Assembly (NCBI RefSeq): GCF_037076345.1
Contig: NZ_AP024702.1
Location: forward strand, 558,001 to 622,000
Direction of reading: 5' to 3'
Length of the DNA: 64,000 nt
From: Haloferula helveola
GTDB taxonomy: Bacteria > Verrucomicrobiota > Verrucomicrobiia > Verrucomicrobiales > Akkermansiaceae
The notes under the pieces were generated by a model that searched no databases, was not told where the DNA came from, and saw nothing but the letters and a program-made list of their open reading frames with translations. Of the stretch, positions 21,893 to 30,405 are shown piece after piece; position 1 is the first letter of the stretch, and each line of letters starts with the position of its first letter. The position numbers and the translations under genes are program-made.

Positions 21893-23560
21893 ATGAAGCC
21901 CAGAATCTCCCCGCTCCTGCTCTTCGTTTCGGTCGGCATCTGCCACGCCAGCGATCCGTTCGAGTCACGCTCCACCAATCCGAAAGACTACGACCCGGAG
22001 GCGCTCCGCAAGGAACTCATCGAGTATCTCCGGACCACGGACGACGTGATCCCGAAGACTCCTCCGATCCACCCGAAGCACTACATTTCCAATCCGGAAG
22101 CCCCGATTCCGCCCCAGTGCTACACACGGCACGAAGCACGTCACAATCCGTGCTTCGTCTGCCACCAGGACACCATCGAGGGCCGTGAAAACGTGATGAA
22201 CGACGGTGACCTCCAGCGGGACTACTCGTTCAGCGATCTCGGCCTCACCAACCACTGGAACAACCTTCTCGAAGACCGCACCGGACGCATCGCGAAGATC
22301 AGCGACGAGGAAATCCTCGGCTACATCGGTGAGGACAACTACACCGAGCTGCCCGGTCGGCTCAAAGAGGCAGGCTTCAAGGGCTGGATTCCCGACCTGA
22401 AGAATCTTCAGCTCGGCGCCGGTGCCTTCGATGAGAATGGCTTCGCCAAAGACGGCAGCGGCTGGGTCAGCTTCAACTACAAGCCGATGCCGAGCACATT
22501 CTGGCCGACCAACGGCTCGACCGACGACGTCATGATCCGGATGGGTGAACCTTTCCGGACCGATGCCGAGGGAGCTCCCTCGAGCGACATCTACCGCGCC
22601 AATCTGGCGATTCTCGAAGCGAAGATCAAAGGCCTTGATGCCATCACGTGTCTGCCAGTCGACGAGGTGATCGTGAACGCCGACCTCGATGGGAACGGTG
22701 AGCTCGGCACCGCCACGAAAATCACCAAGCTCGACTCGTGGGTCGGACCGGCCGCGGGATCGTTCATCGACTCTCACATTTACCCGCAAGGCACCGAGTT
22801 CCTCCACACCGTGCGCTACGTCGGTGTCGGACCGGGCGACGAGATCGGAGTCTCGACGCGCATGAAGGAGGTCCGCTACATGCTGAAAGCCAAGGCCTAC
22901 CCGAAGCAGGTCTATGCCCGGCGTTATGAGGAGGAGTCGTTCGAGAAGGAAGCTGGCAACACCCCAGGCTACATCTCTCTCGGCGGCTATGGCTTTGACA
23001 ACGGCAGCGGCTGGGCAATCAGCGGCTTCATCGAGAATGCCAAAGGGCGCCTGCGGGCCCTCACCTACGAAGAGAACTTCTCCTGCATGGGGTGCCATAA
23101 CTCGATCGGTTCGACCATCGACAAGACCTTCAGTTTCGCCCGTAAGGTCGACGGCGCGAAGGGCTGGGGATACATCAACCTGAAACGCATGCCTGACGCA
23201 CCCAGCAAGGGCGACGAGACCGGAGAGATCGCGACCTACATGGCCCGCGTCGGTGGCGGCAGCGAGTTCCGAAACAACGACGAGATGCTCGCCCGCTGGT
23301 TCACCAACGGCCGTCTCGACCGCGTGAAACTGAGCGAAGCGAGGGACGTTTACGATCTTCTCGCCCCGTCACCCGAACGCGCGTTGGCACTCAACAAGGC
23401 CTACCGCTGCATCGTCGAGGACCAGGACTTCATCTACGGCAAGGACGCCACGATCACGCCGCCGAATAACGTCTACGACAAGATCGACAACGACGACACC
23501 CCGACGCTCCCGGAAAGCCGCACCTTCCGCTACAACATCGTCCTCGACTGGCCGGAGTAA
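21893..23560 (+). CDS. Exported diheme c-type cytochrome of unknown family
   Basis: 555 residues with a signal peptide (about 1-19, ending CHAS). Two CxxCH haem-binding motifs are visible: CFVCH at 87-91 and CMGCH at 398-402, far apart, so each probably lies in its own domain. Other parts (for example LPGRLKEAGFKGWIPDLKN and GSGWVSFNYKPMPSTFWPTNGS) match nothing I recognise. Periplasmic electron transfer or a redox enzyme is likely from the haem sites. It follows the PhoX-like gene on the same strand after a terminator, so it is probably transcribed separately. Confidence 0.75.
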   Translation: MKPRISPLLLFVSVGICHASDPFESRSTNPKDYDPEALRKELIEYLRTTDDVIPKTPPIHPKHYISNPEAPIPPQCYTRHEARHNPCFVCHQDTIEGRENVMNDGDLQRDYSFSDLGLTNHWNNLLEDRTGRIAKISDEEILGYIGEDNYTELPGRLKEAGFKGWIPDLKNLQLGAGAFDENGFAKDGSGWVSFNYKPMPSTFWPTNGSTDDVMIRMGEPFRTDAEGAPSSDIYRANLAILEAKIKGLDAITCLPVDEVIVNADLDGNGELGTATKITKLDSWVGPAAGSFIDSHIYPQGTEFLHTVRYVGVGPGDEIGVSTRMKEVRYMLKAKAYPKQVYARRYEEESFEKEAGNTPGYISLGGYGFDNGSGWAISGFIENAKGRLRALTYEENFSCMGCHNSIGSTIDKTFSFARKVDGAKGWGYINLKRMPDAPSKGDETGEIATYMARVGGGSEFRNNDEMLARWFTNGRLDRVKLSEARDVYDLLAPSPERALALNKAYRCIVEDQDFIYGKDATITPPNNVYDKIDNDDTPTLPESRTFRYNIVLDWPE

Positions 23561-23610
23561 CGCGATTTCCGGAGAACGAGCGGCCTTTTCCCGAAGGCGG
23601 TGGATGGAAC

Positions 23611-23653
23611 CGCCAAGACGCCAAGGCCGCCAAGGCCGCCAAGGCCGCCAAGG
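23611..23653. repeat. Short tandem repeat, 9-bp unit
   Basis: About 4.7 copies of a 9-bp unit of the form GCCAAGGCC, the first copy degenerate. It lies in the intergenic stretch between the diheme cytochrome and sucD. Confidence 0.85.
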
Positions 23654-23746
23654 AAAGAATTTCGACTATCCTTGGAGGTGATCCTAAAAGCGTCAGAGCA
23701 CTTTCAGGAGCTGGTGTAAGAACTGGCTCAGCAGCCCGCCACGGGT

Positions 23747-23822
23747 GTTTGTAGTTCCCCCTTCAGGGGGCTGCCGAGCCACAGGTTCTTCGAAGAACCC
23801 CCTGAAGGGGGAACTGCGAACC
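23747..23822. repeat. Dispersed palindromic repeat, copy B (full inverted repeat)
   Basis: Left arm 23747-23770 and right arm 23798-23822 are inverted copies of about 24 bp differing at two positions; each arm itself contains a CCCCCTTCAGGGGG hairpin. Between them is a perfect 16-base palindrome (23784-23799). The element sits 23 bases beyond the sucD stop codon and could fold in the sucCD mRNA 3' end. The rest of the gap 23561-23845 holds only the tandem repeat at 23611. Confidence 0.85.
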
Positions 23823-23845
23823 TCGTGATCCCGCTACGGGGACGT

Positions 23846-24742
23846 TCACTTGCCCCAGCGCTCGAGCAGCGTAGTCGCCATGTCGCTCGGAGTTTCGGCG
23901 ACGGCGATCCCGCACTCGGCGAGAATCTTCTTCTTGGCTTCCGCCGTGTCCTCGTCGCCACCGACGATCGCACCGGCGTGACCCATGCGGCGTCCGGGAG
24001 GTGCGGTCGCACCGGCGATGAATCCGGCGATCGGCTTCTTGCAGTTCTCCTTCGCCCAACGGGCGGCCTCGGCCTCGGCGTTGCCGCCGATCTCGCCGAT
24101 CATGATGATCGCCTCGGTCTCCGGATCGTCATTGAACATCTTCAGCACGTCGAGGTGGTTGGTGCCGTTGATCGGGTCACCACCGATGCCGACGCAGGTG
24201 CTCTGGCCGTAGCCGAGCGAGGTGAGTTGGAACACGGCCTCGTAGGTCAAGGTGCCCGAGCGGGAAACCACGCCGACGTTGCCGCGCTTGTGGATGTAGC
24301 CGGGAGCAATGCCGATCCGGCAACCGCCGTGACTCTTCTCGCCGAGACCCGGCGTCACGAGGCCGGGGCAGTTCGGACCGATCAGGCGGCTGCCCGAGTC
24401 CTTCATCGCCTCCTTCACCCGCATCATGTCCATGACCGGAATGCCTTCGGTGATCGCGACCACCAGCTCCACGCCGGCGTCGACCGCCTCAAGGATCGCG
24501 TCGGCCGCGAACGGCGGCGGAACGAAGATCGCGGAAGCGGTGGCACCGGTTTGGGACACGGCCTGGCCGACGGTGTCGAAGATCGGGACCTGATCCTCGA
24601 ACTTCTGTCCGCCCTTGCCCGGAGTGACCCCGGCGACCACCTGGGTGCCGTAGGCGAGGGAAAGCGATGCGTGACGGGCGCCGAAGCTGCCGGTGATGCC
24701 CTGGATCAGGACCTTGGTGTTTTCGTCGATGAGAATGGCCAT
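23846..24742 (-). CDS. sucD: Succinyl-CoA synthetase subunit alpha
   Basis: 298 residues. It binds CoA and carries the phosphorylated histidine in the GHAGAIVGG motif; other hallmarks are [24 protein letters not shown], and the [11 protein letters not shown] loop. With SucC it makes succinate, ATP/GTP and CoA from succinyl-CoA in the TCA cycle. It starts 37 bases after the sucC stop, as the second gene of a sucCD operon, and is followed by a palindromic repeat. Confidence 0.98.
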   Translation of the reverse strand: MAILIDENTKVLIQGITGSFGARHASLSLAYGTQVVAGVTPGKGGQKFEDQVPIFDTVGQAVSQTGATASAIFVPPPFAADAILEAVDAGVELVVAITEGIPVMDMMRVKEAMKDSGSRLIGPNCPGLVTPGLGEKSHGGCRIGIAPGYIHKRGNVGVVSRSGTLTYEAVFQLTSLGYGQSTCVGIGGDPINGTNHLDVLKMFNDDPETEAIIMIGEIGGNAEAEAARWAKENCKKPIAGFIAGATAPPGRRMGHAGAIVGGDEDTAEAKKKILAECGIAVAETPSDMATTLLERWGK

Positions 24743-24779
24743 CGTTCTGAAGGAGTTGGGATCGGAAAAGCGGTGAGGT

Positions 24780-25961
24780 TCAGCCTACGGCAGCGACAAT
24801 CTTCTGGGCTCCGTCGGCCATGCTGTCGGCGGATACGATGTTCAGGCCACTTGACGCGAGCGCCGCCTTGCCGGCTTCGACGTTGTTGCCCTCGAGGCGG
24901 ACGACCAGCGGCAGCGGAAGGCCGGTTTCCTTGGCGGCCGCGATCACGCCCTCGGCAATCACGTTGCAGTCCATGATGCCGCCGAAAATATTGATCAGGA
25001 TGCCTTTCACGTTCGGGTCACCGAGGATGATCTTGAACGCTGCGGCCACCTGCTCCTTCGAGGCGCCACCACCGACGTCGAGGAAGTTGGCGGGATCGCC
25101 ACCGTAGTGCTTGATGATGTCCATCGTGGCCATCGCGAGACCGGCGCCGTTGACGAGGCACGCGATGTTGCCGTCGAGACCGATGTAGTTCAGGTCGAAC
25201 TCGGAAGCGGCGACCTCGCGGGGGTCCTCCTCCTCGGTGTCGCGCATGGCGACGATGTCCGGGTGGCGGTAGAGCGCGTTGTCGTCGAAGCCGAACTTGG
25301 CATCGAGGGCCAGCACGCGGCCGTCGGGAGTGGTCACCAGCGGGTTGATCTCGAGCATCGAGCAATCGCAGGAGATGAAGAGCTTGTAGAGGTTCTTGAG
25401 CAGCTTGCCGAACTGCTTGGCGATGTCGCCGGAAAGCCCGAGCGCGGATGCCAGCTTGCGAATCTCATAGGCCTGCAGGCCGAGGAGCGGGTGGACGAAC
25501 TGGCGGATGATCTTCTCGGGCGTGTCGTGGGCGACGTCCTCGATGCTCATCCCGCCTTCGGTCGAAGCGACGATCACCGGCCGGCAGGTGGCGCGGTCCA
25601 TCAGGATCGACAGGTAGTACTCGTGGGAAATGTCGACCGCTTCGGCGACCATCACCTTGCGGACCAGACGGCCAGCCTCACCGGTCTGCACGGTCACCAG
25701 CGTCTCGTTGAGCATCTTGCCGGCGAATTCCGCGGCTTTTTCGGGCGACTCGATCAGGTGGACACCGCCTTGGAAGCCGTTCTTGAAGTGTCCCTTGCCG
25801 CGTCCGCCGGCGTGGACCTGGGCCTTGATCACCAGCTGCGACCCGGCGAATTCCTTCGCCGCCTCCGCGGCCTCTTCCGGGGTCGAGGCGACCTTCCCTT
25901 TCGGGCTCGGCACGCCGAATTGATCAAACAGCTCCTTGGCCTGGTACTCGTGGATATTCAT
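24780..25961 (-). CDS. sucC: Succinyl-CoA synthetase (ADP-forming) subunit beta
   Basis: 393 residues from the ATG at 25961, which starts the canonical [18 protein letters not shown]. The ATP-grasp N-terminal domain ([19 protein letters not shown]) and the C-terminal CoA-ligase flavodoxin-like domain ([30 protein letters not shown]) are complete. It binds nucleotide and succinate and pairs with SucD. First gene of the sucCD unit; the frame continues upstream but without conserved sequence. Confidence 0.98.
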   Translation of the reverse strand: MNIHEYQAKELFDQFGVPSPKGKVASTPEEAAEAAKEFAGSQLVIKAQVHAGGRGKGHFKNGFQGGVHLIESPEKAAEFAGKMLNETLVTVQTGEAGRLVRKVMVAEAVDISHEYYLSILMDRATCRPVIVASTEGGMSIEDVAHDTPEKIIRQFVHPLLGLQAYEIRKLASALGLSGDIAKQFGKLLKNLYKLFISCDCSMLEINPLVTTPDGRVLALDAKFGFDDNALYRHPDIVAMRDTEEEDPREVAASEFDLNYIGLDGNIACLVNGAGLAMATMDIIKHYGGDPANFLDVGGGASKEQVAAAFKIILGDPNVKGILINIFGGIMDCNVIAEGVIAAAKETGLPLPLVVRLEGNNVEAGKAALASSGLNIVSADSMADGAQKIVAAVG

Positions 25962-26097
25962 GACGCGGAAATTTCCGGCGCGACGCTGGGGGGAGCCGCG
26001 GGGGCGGTCAAGATTCAATGCCCGAGGAGGCTTTCTCTCCACAGAACGCTCCCGGATTTGCGTTTCGCGGCCGCGAATCCGCGCCTAGAAAACCCGG

Positions 26098-26748
26098 GTG
26101 GATGACCCTTTCACTCCGCTGGTAGCCCTCGTCGAAGCACTGGTCGCGTTGCTCGGCGCACTCGTGGAGGGTCTGTTCGCGCTCATCGAGTTGCTGGCTC
26201 TCCTGATCGAGCTGCTCGTCTGGGGAATCCTGTGGATCGTCGGCAAAAGGCGGCCGCGACCGTCCAAGCGACACCTTTCCCGTCCCAAGTTCCTGCAGAG
26301 GCGGGCCCGAACACTCTGGATCTACCTGATCATCGTCCTCTTGGGAGGCACCGTCTTCGGTGGCTTCAAACTGTGGGAAAACGTCTGCACGGTTCCGGTC
26401 GTCGTGAAGCGCGAGTCGGGCGAGCCGATCGCGAACATCACAGTGGAGTGGATCGATGACTCCGGAGAACCACGCCGCGAGCAACTGAAGAAAGGACGCA
26501 CCCGCTACACGAAGTGGTCATGGGACCGGATCAGGATCATCGACTCCCGGTTCCTTGAAGCGACCGTGGACCTGACCAAGGAGCCTCAGGAGATTGTCGC
26601 GATTGCCACCACTCGTGAGGCGCTGAAGGAAAAAGCCCTCGAAAAGGCCAGCGGTGCCGCGGCCCGGCTTTTGAGAGCGGCTTTCGACGAGGCCGCCTCT
26701 GCCCGTGAATACCCGGTTGGAAGCCAGGAACCCGAACGGGACGAATGA
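26098..26748 (+). CDS. Hypothetical membrane protein with Leu/Glu-rich N-terminal helix
   Basis: 216 residues from a GTG start at 26098; no ATG is available near the start in this frame. Residues 8-50 form a very hydrophobic helix in which glutamates recur at 13, 24, 31 and 38 (heptad-like), ending in a basic patch (KRRPRPSKRH). A second transmembrane segment lies at about 73-92 (LWIYLIIVLLGGTVFGGFKL). The remaining C-terminal part, predicted outside the cytoplasm, has a short beta-like domain and an alanine-rich helix. No family recognised. It is divergent from sucC and convergent with aat. Confidence 0.6.
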   Translation: MDDPFTPLVALVEALVALLGALVEGLFALIELLALLIELLVWGILWIVGKRRPRPSKRHLSRPKFLQRRARTLWIYLIIVLLGGTVFGGFKLWENVCTVPVVVKRESGEPIANITVEWIDDSGEPRREQLKKGRTRYTKWSWDRIRIIDSRFLEATVDLTKEPQEIVAIATTREALKEKALEKASGAAARLLRAAFDEAASAREYPVGSQEPERDE

Positions 26749-26781
26749 ATCACCCGGGACCGCGACTTTCGCTTCAAGCCC

Positions 26782-27360
26782 CTAGGTCTCCCGCTCCCCT
26801 CTCTGAAAAGCCTCGTCGAGCATCGCCAGATACTCCGCCCGCGGCACTTCGTAGCCACCGAACTGGCGGAGATGGTCGGTCATCCACTGGGTATCGAGGA
26901 GGATGCTTCCCTTTTCGCGCAGCCACTCGACGAGATGCACCAGCGCGATCTTCGACGCGTCGGTCTTCCGGGAAAACATACTCTCGCCGAAGAACGCACG
27001 CCCGAGACGGACGCCATACAGTCCACCTTGCAGACCGTCTTCGTCCCAGCACTCGATCGAGTGCGCCCAGCCGAGTTTGAAGAGCATGACGTAACTCGCG
27101 ATGATGTTGTCGTCGATCCACGTCTCGTCACGCTCCGCACAGGCCTCCATCACCTCCTTGAAGGCCGTGTCCATCCGGATCTCGAAGGGCTGCTTCTTCA
27201 GCGCCCGCCGCAGCCCCTTGGGAATGCGAAAGCGATCATCGAGCGGAATCACACCACGCATGACGGGCGAGAACCACGAGATCTCACCATCGTCCGACAT
27301 CGGGAAAACTCCCTGCGCATAGGCGCCGAGCAGAATTTGGGGCGGGATCGGCTGGTTCAT
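26782..27360 (-). CDS. aat: Leucyl/phenylalanyl-tRNA--protein transferase
   Basis: 192 residues. It adds Leu or Phe from aminoacyl-tRNA to N-terminal Arg/Lys of proteins, marking them for ClpAP (N-end rule). Family motifs: YAQGVFPM, ISWFSPVMRGVIPLDD, HSIECWDEDGLQGGLYGV, FFGESMFSRKTDASKIAL and LDTQWMTDHLRQFG. The start ATG overlaps the xseA stop by four bases (ATGA), so it is translationally coupled to xseA. Confidence 0.97.
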   Translation of the reverse strand: MNQPIPPQILLGAYAQGVFPMSDDGEISWFSPVMRGVIPLDDRFRIPKGLRRALKKQPFEIRMDTAFKEVMEACAERDETWIDDNIIASYVMLFKLGWAHSIECWDEDGLQGGLYGVRLGRAFFGESMFSRKTDASKIALVHLVEWLREKGSILLDTQWMTDHLRQFGGYEVPRAEYLAMLDEAFQRGERET

Positions 27361-28754
27361 TGGCCGCCGCCGGACTCCGTCCTCTTGACTTCACTGACGA
27401 CTTCCCCGTCGCGAAGCTTGGTTCGCAACTCCCCGCCTTTTTTCACCTGATCGACCGAGCGCACGACCCGCCCCTCGGCATCGAGGGTGATCGAAAAGCC
27501 ACGCTCGAAGGCCGACTCCGGTCCAAGCGCGCGCAGCATGCCGGAGAGACGCTTCAGTTGCTGTTCGCGGTCGGCGAGGCCCGCCTGTCCGGCACGCGCC
27601 AGACGGCCGGCAAGTCCCCGGGCGAGTTCCGCCTGCTGGGCCAGCAGTCTCTGCGGGTGCCGCGATTCCAGAGCGCGTCGCAGCGACCGGACATCGATCA
27701 CCTTCTCGCGCCAGACTGCCTGGGCCGCGACATTCATCCGGTCGCGCAGGGCATCGACCTTCATCGCAGGCTCGCGCAGCAGCCGCTCGCCGCCGCGGGA
27801 AAGAACGCCGCGCTTGGCATTCTCGAGCACAAGCTCCAAGCGTTCGACCCGCTCGGCGACACGCCTCGAGAGCCGACGTCCCAAAGTCCCGAGCCGGGTT
27901 CGCAATTCGTCGCCATCCGGCACCGCCAGCTCGGCGGCAGCGCTCGGCGTCGGCGCCCTCAGATCCGCCACGAAGTCGGCGATCGTGAAGTCAATCTCGT
28001 GACCGACCGCCGAGATCACCGGCAGCGGACAATCGGCAATCGCACGGGCAACAATCTCCTCGTTGAAATTCCAGAGATCCTCGAGCGAGCCGCCTCCGCG
28101 ACCGACAATTAGCAAGTCGCAGCGGGGGATCTCGTATTTCTCCGGATCGCCCATCTGCCGGATCGCCTCGGCGATCTCGCGCTCAGCCCCCTTCCCCTGC
28201 ACCCGGACCGGGAAAAGCACCGGTTCGACCCACGGCGCACGACGCTCGAGCACGTTCAGCATGTCGCGGATCGCGGCGCCCGTGCCGGATGTCACCAAGC
28301 CGATCCGCATCGGGAATGCAGGCAGCTTCTTCTTCCGTTCCGCGGCGAACAACCCCTCCGCCTCCAGCTTCCGCTTCAACGCCTCGAAACGGGCCTGGAG
28401 TTCCCCCTGGCCGGCGAGCTCCACCTTGCTGACGATGATCTGCAGTTGCCCGCGCGCTTCATAAACGCTCGGTTCGGCGAACACCCGGACCTTGGCTCCG
28501 TCATCCAGCACATCCGCTCCCGGTCGCTTGCGCGCGCCGAACATCGCGCAGGAAATCTGGGCCCGCTCGTCCTTCAGCGAGAAATACCAGTGACCGCTGC
28601 CCTGCTTGCGCAGGTTCGACACCTCTCCTTCCACCCACTGCTCGCCCAGCTCGATCTCGAGCAGGTTCTTCATCCGCCGCACCAGCTGCGTGACACTGAG
28701 CGCCTTCGGTTCCGACGGCTTGTTCGGCGAGAAAAGATCCACTCCGGAAATCAT
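27357..28754 (-). CDS. xseA: Exodeoxyribonuclease VII large subunit
   Basis: 465 residues from the ATG at 28754. An N-terminal OB-fold (residues about 15-110, LSVTQLVRRMKNLLE, GHWYFSLKDERAQISCAMF) is followed by the catalytic domain with GLVTSGTGAAIRDML, LLIVGRGGGSLEDLWNFNEE and ISAVGHEIDFTIADFVADLRAPTPSAAAEL, and then a coiled-coil C-terminus. It degrades single-stranded DNA with XseB, which is not in the window. It overlaps the downstream aat by four bases. The frame is open further upstream into the glycosidase gene but has no conserved sequence there. Confidence 0.97.
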   Translation of the reverse strand: MISGVDLFSPNKPSEPKALSVTQLVRRMKNLLEIELGEQWVEGEVSNLRKQGSGHWYFSLKDERAQISCAMFGARKRPGADVLDDGAKVRVFAEPSVYEARGQLQIIVSKVELAGQGELQARFEALKRKLEAEGLFAAERKKKLPAFPMRIGLVTSGTGAAIRDMLNVLERRAPWVEPVLFPVRVQGKGAEREIAEAIRQMGDPEKYEIPRCDLLIVGRGGGSLEDLWNFNEEIVARAIADCPLPVISAVGHEIDFTIADFVADLRAPTPSAAAELAVPDGDELRTRLGTLGRRLSRRVAERVERLELVLENAKRGVLSRGGERLLREPAMKVDALRDRMNVAAQAVWREKVIDVRSLRRALESRHPQRLLAQQAELARGLAGRLARAGQAGLADREQQLKRLSGMLRALGPESAFERGFSITLDAEGRVVRSVDQVKKGGELRTKLRDGEVVSEVKRTESGGGQ

Positions 28755-28798
28755 GAACGGTCGGGAGGAGGCATCAATCCCGAAGAGCCTTTGCCTGC

Positions 28799-30373
28799 TC
28801 AGGGGAGCTTGCCGCTCACACGCTGCAACCCGTCCGCTTCGGCGATCAGCTTGCCGTCGGCAAACACTTTCAGCCCCGCGCCGTTGCCGAACCGGCTGCC
28901 ATCGCGATCCCACTGGATGGTCAACAGGCGACCGCGATAGAGCAGGTTGCTCATCCGGCACCAGTCCCAGCCGTCCTGCGGGATCAGCGGGTTGACCTCG
29001 ACCACATCGTCCGCCCGCGGCCGGAGCCCGACCAACCCGGTGATCACGAGATCGCAGAAGGTCGAGTGGTTGTAGTCCTTGCCCCTTTCCTTCCCGCCCT
29101 TGCCCGGGTCCCAGGTTCCGTCTTTCCACGACTTCAACCGGGTGCGGGAAATCCAGTCGCCGGTGAGCGGGTTCAGGTTCTCATCGATCCAGCAGACCAC
29201 ACTGCCGTCATCTTTCTCCCGCTGGTGACTTCGGGCGTAGGTCTTGAGGACCTCCAGGTAATCCTGACGCGAGATCGCCTGCTGCGGATAATCGTTCAAC
29301 ACGTTCGCCATCGCCGTGAGCGTGACGCTCGTCGCGAAAGGCCAACTCGGTCCATTCCACTGGCACTCGTGACCTTCGTAGGAAATCTTGAAACCGGGAT
29401 GCCTCCGCTCCGCGGTCGTCGGGCCGAACGGCGCGCGGAACCCCTTCGGATCCATCAGTTGCCGCCATGCGACTTCGCGCCCCTTCCCCTTCTCGGGAAG
29501 ATGGAAATACCACGGCGTGAATCCGTGCTGTTCGCGCACATCAACCCACTCTTCGGCCTCCTCGGAACTCGCCGCGCTCCCCTTACCCGGCAGGGTCTTG
29601 TAGAACTTGTCCTTCTCGCTCCACAACCGCTCGTTGACCAATTCACGCAAGCGCTCCGCCTTGGCAGTGAACTCTTTCGCGATCTCGGGCCGACCTGCCT
29701 TGGTGGCGATCGACGCGATCGCCCGCGCGTCGCCAAACATGTAGCTGTTGATCGTCGGACGCCTGCCGCTGCCACCGACAGACACTTCCATCCCGTCGCG
29801 ATCGTCAATCTGCCAGAACAGCCCGTCTGGAAGCAGGCGGACCTTCTCCCACTCCCGGTAGTTCCCAACCAACTCATCCAGCAGATCCAACGCGAGCGTG
29901 TCATCTCCACGGACCATGCAGTAGTTCAGCACCGAATCGGCGGCCCAGAAGCTGTACTGCCGCGGCTTCCCACCACCGCCGAAGTAGAAGCGGGCATAAT
30001 CAGATATGATTTCGCCATCGTGCAGCCAGCGCCCTTCGCGGAACTGGTGTCCCGCCGGACAGCAGATCGTGTTGTATTTCCTAGACCACGATACCTGCGG
30101 AAGAAACTCGGTCACGACGTAGCCCTCGGGCGTCTTGCGGACGTGCTTCCGGTAGGTCCACCAGCGGAAGTAGTAGGTGCGTTCGATATCCTCGTCCGGA
30201 CATTCGAAGAGCGGAATGTTCTTCCGCAAGAACGCGAGCGCTTCCGAGTTCGGGATGTTCGAATAGAGCTCTTCGTCCTCCCGGTTGAATCGCTCCACAT
30301 AAGCGTCGAGCCCGGCGGCCGTTGCAGAACCGATCGCGAGGAGAAGCGACGCACCGAGAATCACCCGTTTCAT
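28799..30373 (-). CDS. Exported six-hairpin glycosidase (MGH1-like)
   Basis: 524 residues from the ATG at 30373, opening a signal peptide (KRVILGASLLLAIGSATAAG). The alpha/alpha-toroid pattern of MGH1/GH63-like and related glycosidases is visible: YYFRWWTYRKHV, DARFYFGGG-type segment, INSYMFGDARAIASIA, FHLPEKGKGREVAWRQLMDP and ECQWNGPSWPFATSVTLTA (a conserved toroid core motif). Substrate not determined; the neighbouring sulfatase suggests a role in sulfated or branched polysaccharide breakdown. It starts 33 bases after the sulfatase stop, so the two are likely co-transcribed. Confidence 0.78.
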   Translation of the reverse strand: MKRVILGASLLLAIGSATAAGLDAYVERFNREDEELYSNIPNSEALAFLRKNIPLFECPDEDIERTYYFRWWTYRKHVRKTPEGYVVTEFLPQVSWSRKYNTICCPAGHQFREGRWLHDGEIISDYARFYFGGGGKPRQYSFWAADSVLNYCMVRGDDTLALDLLDELVGNYREWEKVRLLPDGLFWQIDDRDGMEVSVGGSGRRPTINSYMFGDARAIASIATKAGRPEIAKEFTAKAERLRELVNERLWSEKDKFYKTLPGKGSAASSEEAEEWVDVREQHGFTPWYFHLPEKGKGREVAWRQLMDPKGFRAPFGPTTAERRHPGFKISYEGHECQWNGPSWPFATSVTLTAMANVLNDYPQQAISRQDYLEVLKTYARSHQREKDDGSVVCWIDENLNPLTGDWISRTRLKSWKDGTWDPGKGGKERGKDYNHSTFCDLVITGLVGLRPRADDVVEVNPLIPQDGWDWCRMSNLLYRGRLLTIQWDRDGSRFGNGAGLKVFADGKLIAEADGLQRVSGKLP

Positions 30374-30405
30374 GCAAAACCTATGGCAGCTCCCCATGCC
30401 ACGCT

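Noticed and set aside
23611..23653. CRISPR-like tandem array
   Set aside because: Repeat unit is only 9 bp with no spacers and no cas genes nearby; a simple tandem repeat.
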